NCBI GenBank assembly: GCA_026990885.1
Contig: JALXCO010000189.1
Coordinates: 1-5,277 of the forward strand
Direction: 5' to 3'
DNA from: Desulfurococcales archaeon
GTDB taxonomy: Archaea > Thermoproteota > Thermoprotei_A > Sulfolobales > AG1
DNA length: 5,277 nt
In this document: in pieces, positions 1 through 5,277 of the stretch
Layout: the number at the start of each line of letters is the position of its first letter
How positions within the stretch are numbered: position 1 is the stretch's first letter
The notes under the pieces: model-generated
The model's input: the letters and a program-made list of their open reading frames with translations, nothing else
Database searches by the model: none
What the model was told of the DNA's origin: nothing
Position numbers and translations under genes: made by a program

Positions 1-734
1 GGCTTCAGCTGCTTCAGGTTGGACGAGATGTTTCCGTGGGTTATCTCTGCACCCTTAGGGGTGCCTGTTGTTCCCCCTGTATAGAGTAGTGCCGCTAGAT
101 CGTTTCTGGGATCTATAGACTCCCTAGAGGTGAGAGGCTCATAACCCCTAACGATATCCATGTACCTCAGAACCCTCCCACCAAACCTTATCTTCGGGGG
201 CTTAAGCTTCAGCCTGGCTAGGGGCCTCATGAAGGCCTTCATATAGTCCTCAACGCCAGCAACTATAACGTAGTCGAAGCTGTACTCGCCCATAACCTTC
301 TCTAGATTCCCATAGAGCACATTGGTTGAAACGATAACCTTTGCTCCAGAATCCCTAACCTGGTACAGGATCTCCCTCGGAGTATTCAGCGGGTTGATAG
401 GGGATACAACAGCGCCTATCTTCAGAGCCGCATAGTAGGCTATAGCGAAGTTCGGTGTGTTGGGCATGTGGAGAGCTACAGTATCGCCTTTACCAACCCC
501 AAGCTCCTTTAGGGCTTTAGCAAACCTATCGCTGTGATCCCCAACAGTCCTATAGGTTATCTTGTTGTCGAAATATATGTAGGCAACCCTATCAGGATTC
601 CTAGACACCTGGCTATCCAGGGCCTCATAGAGCGGGAACGGCTCAACATCGACATCCCACTCGACACCCTCATCATAGAACTTGGCCCATACCTTAGCCT
701 CTATATAGTTTTTGAATACCTCCTCACTACTCAA
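1..734 (-). CDS. AMP-forming acyl-CoA synthetase (fatty-acid-CoA ligase-like), N-terminal part, cut at the window edge
   Basis: Translation of the minus strand from a TTG at 734-732 stays open to base 1, giving 244 residues that begin MSSEEVFKNY. The order is that of an ANL-superfamily acyl-CoA ligase: a leader (about 1-35), the adenylation-domain start PLYEALDSQVSRNPDRVAY (35-52), GVGKGDTVALHMPNTPNF (79-96), YAALKIGAVVSPINPL (101-116), and the phosphate-binding A3 loop YTGGTTGTPKG at 218-228. The family activates a carboxylic acid with ATP to an acyl-AMP, then transfers it to CoA. Family members are about 550 residues, so more than half, including the A5, A8 and A10 motifs, lies outside the window. 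The PINPLNTP stretch and lack of the ACS N-terminal domain favour a medium- or long-chain acyl substrate over acetate, but the acyl pocket is not visible. No ATG lies upstream before an in-frame stop at 752-750, and GGTGGT at 743-738 supports the TTG. It follows the acetyl-CoA synthetase on the same strand after a 143-base gap. Confidence 0.9.
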   Translation of the reverse strand, partial: MSSEEVFKNYIEAKVWAKFYDEGVEWDVDVEPFPLYEALDSQVSRNPDRVAYIYFDNKITYRTVGDHSDRFAKALKELGVGKGDTVALHMPNTPNFAIAYYAALKIGAVVSPINPLNTPREILYQVRDSGAKVIVSTNVLYGNLEKVMGEYSFDYVIVAGVEDYMKAFMRPLARLKLKPPKIRFGGRVLRYMDIVRGYEPLTSRESIDPRNDLAALLYTGGTTGTPKGAEITHGNISSNLKQLK

Positions 735-737
735 ATA

Positions 738-743
738 ACCACC
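738..743 (-). promoter_or_regulatory. Ribosome-binding site deciding a TTG start
   Basis: On the minus strand GGTGGT sits three bases before TTG at 734-732. GGTG pairs with the CACC of the archaeal 16S rRNA 3' end. The spacing is slightly short. Because the only other in-frame option before the stop at 752-750 is an ATT, this site is the main support for the chosen start. Confidence 0.55.
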
Positions 744-792
744 AATAAACTATATTATTAAAAAACATAAATAATATGATCAGTAAAAATCG

Positions 793-809
793 AAATATAA
801 ATATAAAAA
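793..809 (-). promoter_or_regulatory. Candidate TATA-box promoter of the acyl-CoA synthetase
   Basis: Read on the minus strand this is TTTTTATATTTATATTT, the strongest TATA-like stretch in the gap between the two ligase genes. Transcription would begin about 26 bases on, near 775, leaving a leader of about 40 bases with the ribosome-binding site. A second AT-rich stretch nearer the gene (about 754-768) is an alternative that would give a nearly leaderless message. The call rests on composition and spacing alone. Confidence 0.35.
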
Positions 810-820
810 CATCCTCAACC

Positions 821-830
821 AAAAAAGAGC
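821..830 (-). terminator. Possible T-run terminator of the acetyl-CoA synthetase gene
   Basis: About 50 bases past the TAG of the acetyl-CoA synthetase gene the minus strand reads GCTCTTTTTT. Archaeal RNA polymerase commonly stops at T-runs without needing a hairpin, and I see no convincing stem before it. With the TATA-like stretch that follows, it suggests separate transcription of the two ligases. Readthrough cannot be excluded. Confidence 0.4.
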
Positions 831-877
831 CATCTATCTGGAGTTAGGCGTAAGTGCAGGCGTAGCGATTAAAGAAT

Positions 878-2911
878 CTAGCTACCCCTCCTCAGCTCCT
901 TCTCAAACTCCTCATAGGCCTTCCTAACCTCCTCCACGGCAGCTTCATCCTCCAAAGTAGTTATGTCGCCAAGCGGGGTGTTTGTTGCTACAGCCTTAAT
1001 AAGTCTCCGCATAATCTTACCGCTCCTGGTCTTGGGCAGCTTGGAAACCAGGAATATCTGCTTCGGCTCGGCTATAGGGCTGTAGTTCCTCCTGATCCAC
1101 TCTCTAAGCTCCTTAATTATAGCCTCGGAGGGCTCATACCCGCTCTTGAGAACAACGTAGGCTATGGGGACCTCACCCTTGATCGGGTCCGGAACACCGA
1201 CAACAGCTGCTTCAGCAACAGCCTTATGGGACACAAGCACGGACTCAAGCTCATACGTACCGATCCTGTGGCCAGCAACCTTGAGGACCTCGTCGGCCCT
1301 TCCAGCAACCCATATGTACCCATCCTGATCCTTCACAGCGTAGTCCCCACTATAGAAGTAGCCCTTATCCTCGAACTTGCTGAAGTACACCTTCCTATAC
1401 CTCTCGGGGTCCCCCCACATACCTGTTGGGGGAGCAGGCATGCCCGGGAAAGGCTTCTTGATAACCAGATACCCCTTCTTCCCAGGCTCGACAGGGTTCC
1501 CATTCTCATCGACAACATCCGCATCGACACCGGGTAGCGGTGGCCCGTTGCTCCCAGGCTTGAGCGGTACAAGCATTAGGCCTGGCGCATAGCTGATCAT
1601 TATCCCACCCGTCTCCGTCATCCACCACGTCGAGCCTACAGGACATCTCTTCTCGCCAACAACCTCGAACAGCCATCTCCACGCTGACGGGTTTATTGGC
1701 TCCCCAACGCTGTGGATCAGCCTCAGCGTCGATCTATCGTGCTTCTTAACGTACTCATCCCCGTACTTCATCAGCATTCTAACGGCAGTTGGCGTTGTAT
1801 AGAATATAGTTACACCCAGCCTCTCAACCATGGACCACCATCTATCAGGCGCCGGGTAGTCTGGCACACCCTCATACATAACAACTGTAGCCCCCTCGAT
1901 GAGTGGGCCGAAAACAATGTAGCTGTGGCCGGTAACCCAGCCTATGTCTGCTGTGCAGAAGTATATATCATCCTCCCTGATGTCGAAGACCCACCTCATA
2001 GTTGCGTGGAGCAGTGTCGCGTACCCGCCGTGGTCGTGAATGATCCCCTTAGGCTTCCCGGTGGTGCCTGAGGTATAAAGCACGTATAGCGGGTGATCAC
2101 TCTCAACAGGCTCAGGCTCGACATAGGCGTTGTGGGGGACCCCCTTAACGAGCTCGTGGAACCAGAAGTCCCTGCCCTCGGTCATGGGGACCTCCCTGCC
2201 CAGCCTCCTAACCACTATAATGTTCTTGATTGTTGGGCTCATCTCCGCCGCCTTGTCTGCTGTGTCTTTGAGAATGATCTCTCTACCCCTCCTGTAGAAG
2301 CCGTCCGCGGTAACCAGCATGGTTGCCCCAAGATCATTTATCCTCGTAGCCAGGTTCTCGGCGCTGAACCCGCTGAACACAGCGGTGAATATAGCCCCCA
2401 GCCTAGCCGCGGCGAGCATGAATATAGGTAGCTCAGGGATCATTGGCATGTAGAGGGCTATCTTATCGCCCTTCTTAACACCGAAGTTCCTCTTGAGCAT
2501 GTAGGCCACTCTATTAACCTCTCTCCAGAGATCGTAGTACGTGTATTTCCTCCTGTCTATGGGGTAGCCATCGCTATCCAGGGGCTCGCCCTCCCAGATC
2601 AGGGCTAGCTTATTCTTCCTCCACGTCTTCACATGCCTATCCAGGGCTAGATACGATATATTGATTCTCCCACCAACAAACCACCTATACACGTGTGGGT
2701 AATCACCCTTCTCAAGAACCCTATCCCAAGGCTTGAACCAGTCCAGCTCCTTCGCCACAGAACCCCAGAACGCTTCGAGGTCCTCAATAGTCTTTCTATG
2801 GTAATTCATGTATGTAGCGATATCCACAAACCTGTGGGACCAGTTCTCCAGAGTGATCTTCTCATCGAAGGGCAGGGGCTCACCAAGTATCCTAACCTCC
2901 TCCTCACCCAT
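878..2911 (-). CDS. acs: Acetyl-CoA synthetase, AMP-forming (acetate--CoA ligase)
   Basis: Complete 677-residue enzyme of the cytoplasm that makes acetyl-CoA from acetate, ATP and CoA, releasing AMP and PPi. The ACS N-terminal domain (about 33-90, with YMNYHRKTIEDLEAFW) precedes the AMP-binding domain. Motifs numbered from the chosen Met: A3 loop YTSGTTGKPKG 279-289; ADIGWVTGHSY 321-331; SVGEPINP 401-408; WWMTETGG 429-436; GRADEVLKVAGHR 537-549 with hinge Asp540; and PKTRSGKIMRR 626-636 with catalytic Lys632. Val326, Thr327, Val402 and Trp430 match the acetate-pocket residues of Salmonella Acs (Val310, Thr311, Val386, Trp414) with identical spacing, so acetate is the likely best substrate; propionate is possible. 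Lys632 is the residue acetylated in bacterial Acs; whether that happens here is unknown. The reading frame extends upstream to an ATG at 2962, but the ATG at 2911-2909 has a GAGGT seven bases upstream and starts the conserved sequence, so I prefer it. The C-terminal tail (NTPLGDITTLEDEAAVEEV) is also typical of ACS. Confidence 0.96.
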   Translation of the reverse strand: MGEEEVRILGEPLPFDEKITLENWSHRFVDIATYMNYHRKTIEDLEAFWGSVAKELDWFKPWDRVLEKGDYPHVYRWFVGGRINISYLALDRHVKTWRKNKLALIWEGEPLDSDGYPIDRRKYTYYDLWREVNRVAYMLKRNFGVKKGDKIALYMPMIPELPIFMLAAARLGAIFTAVFSGFSAENLATRINDLGATMLVTADGFYRRGREIILKDTADKAAEMSPTIKNIIVVRRLGREVPMTEGRDFWFHELVKGVPHNAYVEPEPVESDHPLYVLYTSGTTGKPKGIIHDHGGYATLLHATMRWVFDIREDDIYFCTADIGWVTGHSYIVFGPLIEGATVVMYEGVPDYPAPDRWWSMVERLGVTIFYTTPTAVRMLMKYGDEYVKKHDRSTLRLIHSVGEPINPSAWRWLFEVVGEKRCPVGSTWWMTETGGIMISYAPGLMLVPLKPGSNGPPLPGVDADVVDENGNPVEPGKKGYLVIKKPFPGMPAPPTGMWGDPERYRKVYFSKFEDKGYFYSGDYAVKDQDGYIWVAGRADEVLKVAGHRIGTYELESVLVSHKAVAEAAVVGVPDPIKGEVPIAYVVLKSGYEPSEAIIKELREWIRRNYSPIAEPKQIFLVSKLPKTRSGKIMRRLIKAVATNTPLGDITTLEDEAAVEEVRKAYEEFEKELRRGS

Positions 2912-2918
2912 GGCGGGG

Positions 2919-2923
2919 ACCTC
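2919..2923 (-). promoter_or_regulatory. Ribosome-binding site that sets the acs start
   Basis: GAGGT on the minus strand lies seven bases before the ATG at 2911-2909, an ideal distance. The upstream in-frame ATG at 2962 has no comparable site. The site therefore argues for a 677-residue rather than a 694-residue protein. Confidence 0.65.
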
Positions 2924-2944
2924 AACAATAAAATTCCTATATAG

Positions 2945-2953
2945 ATATTTATA
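2945..2953 (-). promoter_or_regulatory. Candidate TATA box of acs
   Basis: The minus strand reads TATAAATAT here. A start about 26 bases downstream falls near 2923, at or just before the GAGGT site, giving a leader of roughly 12 bases. The box lies inside the 17-codon extension that would follow from the ATG at 2962, so if it is the promoter, that extension is not translated. A second box, CTATATAGG, follows within ten bases and is less well spaced. Confidence 0.4.
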
Positions 2954-2986
2954 GTTAAACATAGAATTAATAGATGCTTATAGGAT

Positions 2987-3316
2987 CTAAATAAAATAAA
3001 CATAAAATAAAATAACTATAGTTATAGTTGCTAAAAAACAAAATGGACAGTACTCCACAGGCGCAGTACAGATTGAGGGGCCTGGAGCATTCCCCGATGA
3101 ATCATCTCCACAGTCAGCTAATTCAGTGCTTCCATCGCCAGCATATTTACACATGGTGGGCTGAATAATGCTGCTTGGCGCACTATAGACGATTGATAGA
3201 CCCATAAATACATGCACCGCCAACGCGAATACCAGTATAAACGGTAGCGCTCTGCCTGAATCGATCTTTAATCTATTTAACCAACCAAGCATACTAAATA
3301 TGATCGGTGTATGCAT
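2987..3316 (-). CDS. Small membrane protein with an outward-facing cysteine-rich loop, unknown function
   Basis: A 109-residue reading frame I do not recognise. It has a basic N-terminus (Arg15, Lys17, Arg22), a hydrophobic segment (about 23-45, ALPFILVFALAVHVFMGLSI), a polar loop (about 46-89) and a second hydrophobic segment to the C-terminus (about 92-109). By the positive-inside rule the loop should face outside. It carries five cysteines, at 56, 69, 83, 90 and 93, the last two as CPFC at the edge of the second helix. The first segment could instead be a cleaved signal peptide ending near SAPSS. Met9 (ATG at 3292-3290) is an equally good start; neither has a ribosome-binding site, and a TATA-like CTATTTAAGC at 3334-3325 would favour Met9. 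It lies 75 bases upstream of acs on the same strand, so co-transcription is possible, and divergent from the thermopsin-like gene. The signal/loop/helix pattern makes a chance reading frame unlikely, but the last codons are very AT-rich. Confidence 0.6.
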   Translation of the reverse strand: MHTPIIFSMLGWLNRLKIDSGRALPFILVFALAVHVFMGLSIVYSAPSSIIQPTMCKYAGDGSTELADCGDDSSGNAPGPSICTAPVEYCPFCFLATITIVILFYVYFI

Positions 3317-3349
3317 GCTTGATTGCTTAAATAGATTACGGTGTTTTGA
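3317..3349. promoter_or_regulatory. Short divergent promoter region
   Basis: Only 33 bases separate the longest form of the small membrane protein gene from the thermopsin-like gene. GCTTAAATAG at 3325-3334 is TATA-like and reads CTATTTAAGC on the other strand, so it could serve either direction. For the plus gene it is about 20 bases from the TTG, slightly too close; CTAAATATG near 3294-3302 is a better-spaced alternative. For the minus gene it suits a start at 3292. GGTG at 3340-3343 is the probable ribosome-binding site of the plus gene. One TATA-like box between two genes suggests their expression may be connected, but this is inference. Confidence 0.35.
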
Positions 3350-5277
3350 TTGTATTTTAGGTTTATCTTTATCATTATAGCTATTTTACTGAATCCGGTT
3401 TATAGCTCTGGCGTTTTGAATGCTCAGTATCAGTATGGAGAAGGCTCTGAGGTGTTTCCTGGATACTATGATGTTGTTGCTGTTGGGAGGGGCGTTAGGG
3501 TGGATAGGTTTTCGTGTATAGATATAGGTGGTTTGGAGGTCCCCCTCAACGATCTTGGGTATGGTGTTTTGCTGTTTCGTCTTAGGGTTTCTGATGGTGT
3601 TGTGATCTATCTTTATAGGGGCGGATCTGGCTTCTCTAGCGATCCTTTAAACGTCTCGACTATAGAGCGTGGTGGGCATGCTGTTGTTTCTTTCAGGGTT
3701 GATCCTGGTTTGTATAGTGCTAGGATATGTGGTCTTTATGGCGAGTCTGTAGTTGATGGGTTGATATATATCTACAGCTACAACAATCCACACCTCAAGC
3801 TGAAGCTCTATAGATCCGTTGGCTCATACCCGGTTGGTATAGCGGACTACGGCGTATACTATGATTCGAAAGCCGATACATATAGAAGCTACAGCTATAG
3901 AGCGGATAAAGTGATGGGCGTGTCGATTCTGGATGATTTCTACTCCAGAGAAAGCTATACAGGCCTTGCCCTCCAGCTCAATGTTGTTGCTACTCTAGAT
4001 AACGATCCCTCTAAAGCACTACTTATACAGTCTGTGGTAGCCGTAGCCAACATATCAAGTAGCAGAAACGCAGACAGGCTAATAATATCCTTCACATCCG
4101 CAATATTCAATTTTACCGATTTCTGTAGCTTGATCGATGAAAGCCTAATTAGCGGTAGAGGGGTTGTTCAAGGATACGGAAGATCGATCCTATGCCCTAC
4201 AGGAGGAATGTTTTATACATACAGCACAGCCAACACATATACAGTCGATAAATCCAGGCTACCCCTACTAATAGTTCAAACCATAGAGATCGATGGAGAC
4301 ACAATACTATTCGGCTATGGAGTTAAGGATGTTGTGGAATTCAGATACATAGATAACGTTACCTTGAAGGGGTACAGCGGTCTATCAATCACGGTTAATG
4401 GATCAGGATCATCTATGGCGACACCACACATGATAGAATACGTTATAGCAGGACCAAACGCTCTAAGACCCCAAGCGACGCCCAGCAGCTTAAACATCTC
4501 TATGGCTCTATTCATTCATAGAAACGGTGAATGGACAATCCCGAAAGCCGCGTGGAGCATAGGTTTGCTCACATTTGAACGGGTCTCTAACGTGGGTTTA
4601 GCTAGGTACGGTAGTGGCTATGCCTACTACTCAACGGGTCTGCTTAATCAAACTATGCTCTGGAACCCTATCAATACTTCTGTAGTAGTCACTGATCCTT
4701 TAATATACTATGTATCTTTCGATGGGAGTGGCTACCCGAATCTGAGTAGGTATATGTTTGCCTTAGAAAATGGGGCGTTAAAGAATATTTTGATCATAGA
4801 TCCGTATTCGAGATATAAGCTTATAGAGTATAGAGAAAAGCTTTTTGGCTACCTAAAGATAGTTGAGGCCAGCTATATCTTAGAAAAGCTCTACAGAATC
4901 AAACTATATAATTTAAACGGCTCCGAGATTCCAGTAGTATTCATAGAGGGGATAGAGCTAGAAAGAAATAAATATATATGGTTAGCTAGCAATTTAAAAG
5001 ATATCAACCGGATTACATATAACGGTTTAAACATATCAGTAGATCGAATGATAATTAATAGATCAGATCTAAATATAATAATCAAGATTGCCGATAAGGA
5101 GATACTGGTTACAGATATACTGGGGCTCCCAGCACCATTTTCAAATATAACGCTCAAATGCGGCGGGAAACACTTCACCAGTAATACAACAAACTATAGT
5201 GGATATACCACAGTTTCAATCCCCTTAGAATACCAGTGCACCTTAATAAAACCTTTTCTTGGCATATATTCAGTAAT
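3350..5277 (+). CDS. Thermopsin-family (peptidase A5) secreted protein with extra N- and C-terminal domains, cut at the window edge
   Basis: A single open frame from TTG at 3350 to the last base, 642 residues with no stop. The TTG follows an in-frame TGA directly and has GGTG six bases upstream. Residues 1-20 (MYFRFIFIIIAILLNPVYSS) form a signal peptide, so the protein is exported. Residues about 35-145 form a beta-rich domain I cannot name. Residues about 158-425 match the thermopsin layout: YPVGIADYGVY (160-170), ADKVMGVSIL (185-194), LALQLNVVATL (206-216), LIQSVVAVANIS (225-236), FNFTDF (253-258), and FGYGVKDVVEFRYIDNVTL (321-339). Thermopsins are acid-active, pepstatin-sensitive proteases of hot acidic habitats, lacking the pepsin Asp motif; to my knowledge their catalytic residues are not firmly known, so activity cannot be read off. 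Residues about 430-642 are an extension, whose last part (TDILGLPAP onward, 588-642) resembles an Ig-like or carboxypeptidase-regulatory-like fold. There are 15 N-x-S/T sites and six cysteines. S. acidocaldarius thermopsin is about 340 residues, so this is a much larger relative, perhaps membrane- or S-layer-anchored beyond the window. Confidence 0.85.
   Translation, partial: MYFRFIFIIIAILLNPVYSSGVLNAQYQYGEGSEVFPGYYDVVAVGRGVRVDRFSCIDIGGLEVPLNDLGYGVLLFRLRVSDGVVIYLYRGGSGFSSDPLNVSTIERGGHAVVSFRVDPGLYSARICGLYGESVVDGLIYIYSYNNPHLKLKLYRSVGSYPVGIADYGVYYDSKADTYRSYSYRADKVMGVSILDDFYSRESYTGLALQLNVVATLDNDPSKALLIQSVVAVANISSSRNADRLIISFTSAIFNFTDFCSLIDESLISGRGVVQGYGRSILCPTGGMFYTYSTANTYTVDKSRLPLLIVQTIEIDGDTILFGYGVKDVVEFRYIDNVTLKGYSGLSITVNGSGSSMATPHMIEYVIAGPNALRPQATPSSLNISMALFIHRNGEWTIPKAAWSIGLLTFERVSNVGLARYGSGYAYYSTGLLNQTMLWNPINTSVVVTDPLIYYVSFDGSGYPNLSRYMFALENGALKNILIIDPYSRYKLIEYREKLFGYLKIVEASYILEKLYRIKLYNLNGSEIPVVFIEGIELERNKYIWLASNLKDINRITYNGLNISVDRMIINRSDLNIIIKIADKEILVTDILGLPAPFSNITLKCGGKHFTSNTTNYSGYTTVSIPLEYQCTLIKPFLGIYSV

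Noticed and set aside
534..761. Plus-strand frame of 75 codons
   Set aside because: It is antisense to the start of the acyl-CoA synthetase and its promoter, and shows no recognisable domain.
735..877. Possible small RNA or tRNA in the gap between the two ligase genes
   Set aside because: No cloverleaf, GTTC-type T-arm or stable stem was found; the gap is accounted for by a T-run and TATA-like DNA.
1226..2431. Several plus-strand frames of 71-119 codons and a second minus-strand frame
   Set aside because: All lie within acs, whose frame is fully explained by family motifs from end to end; they are shadow frames.
2693..3003. Plus frame 2693-2944 and minus frame 2806-3003
   Set aside because: Both overlap the acs N-terminal coding region in other frames and lack family features.
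3012..3025. Perfect 14-base palindrome ATAACTATAGTTAT
   Set aside because: It lies in AT-rich codons of the C-terminal helix of the small membrane protein. Such a palindrome is expected occasionally in low-complexity DNA, and no second copy or regulatory position was seen.
2987..3060. AT-rich stretch as a possible terminator only, which would make the small membrane protein frame spurious
   Set aside because: The frame upstream has a clear charged N-terminus, hydrophobic segment and cysteine loop, so I kept the gene. The T-rich tail may still act in termination, and this is why confidence is moderate.
4315..4515. Minus-strand frame of 66 codons
   Set aside because: It is antisense to the thermopsin-like gene, with no promoter or ribosome-binding site.
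4891..5178. Minus-strand frame of 95 codons with hydrophobic stretches
   Set aside because: The plus frame is continuous and protein-like here, with sequons and a conserved-looking beta domain. The hydrophobic character comes from reverse-reading AT-rich Asn/Ile codons.

Overview
The window looks like a chromosomal segment from a thermophilic archaeon, most likely a crenarchaeote (Thermoproteota). Arginine is mostly AGG/AGA and isoleucine often ATA. Two genes start with TTG behind GGTG-type ribosome-binding sites. AT-rich TATA-like boxes precede the genes, and one gene product belongs to the thermopsin family, which is known almost entirely from archaea. No RNA gene, CRISPR array, insertion sequence or attachment site was seen.

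Layout: (1) 1-734, minus strand: the N-terminal 244 residues of an AMP-forming fatty-acyl-CoA synthetase-like enzyme, cut by the left window edge. (2) 735-877: an intergenic gap with a T-run that may end the upstream gene and a TATA-rich promoter for the acyl-CoA synthetase. (3) 878-2911, minus strand: a complete AMP-forming acetyl-CoA synthetase (677 aa from the preferred start). (4) 2987-3316, minus strand: a small, unrecognised two-helix membrane protein with a cysteine-rich loop ending in CPFC. (5) 3317-3349: a 33-base divergent gap. (6) 3350-5277, plus strand: the first 642 residues of a large exported thermopsin-family (A5) protein that starts with TTG and runs off the right edge without a stop. 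This gene is easily missed because it has neither an ATG start nor a stop codon in the window.

The two ligases lie in tandem and both activate carboxylic acids to CoA thioesters through an acyl-adenylate. Acetate enters as acetyl-CoA through the first, and a longer acyl chain probably through the second. Each seems to have its own promoter. The right half is different: a secreted, probably glycosylated and disulfide-bonded protease homologue, divergent from a small membrane protein with an outward-facing cysteine-rich loop. Any functional link between these two, or between them and the ligases, is only inference from proximity.

The least ordinary features are the multi-domain build of the thermopsin homologue, an abrupt base-skew reversal inside its gene near a domain boundary, and the small cysteine-rich membrane protein. 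No clear new multi-gene system is visible; the divergent protease/small-protein pair is the best place to look.
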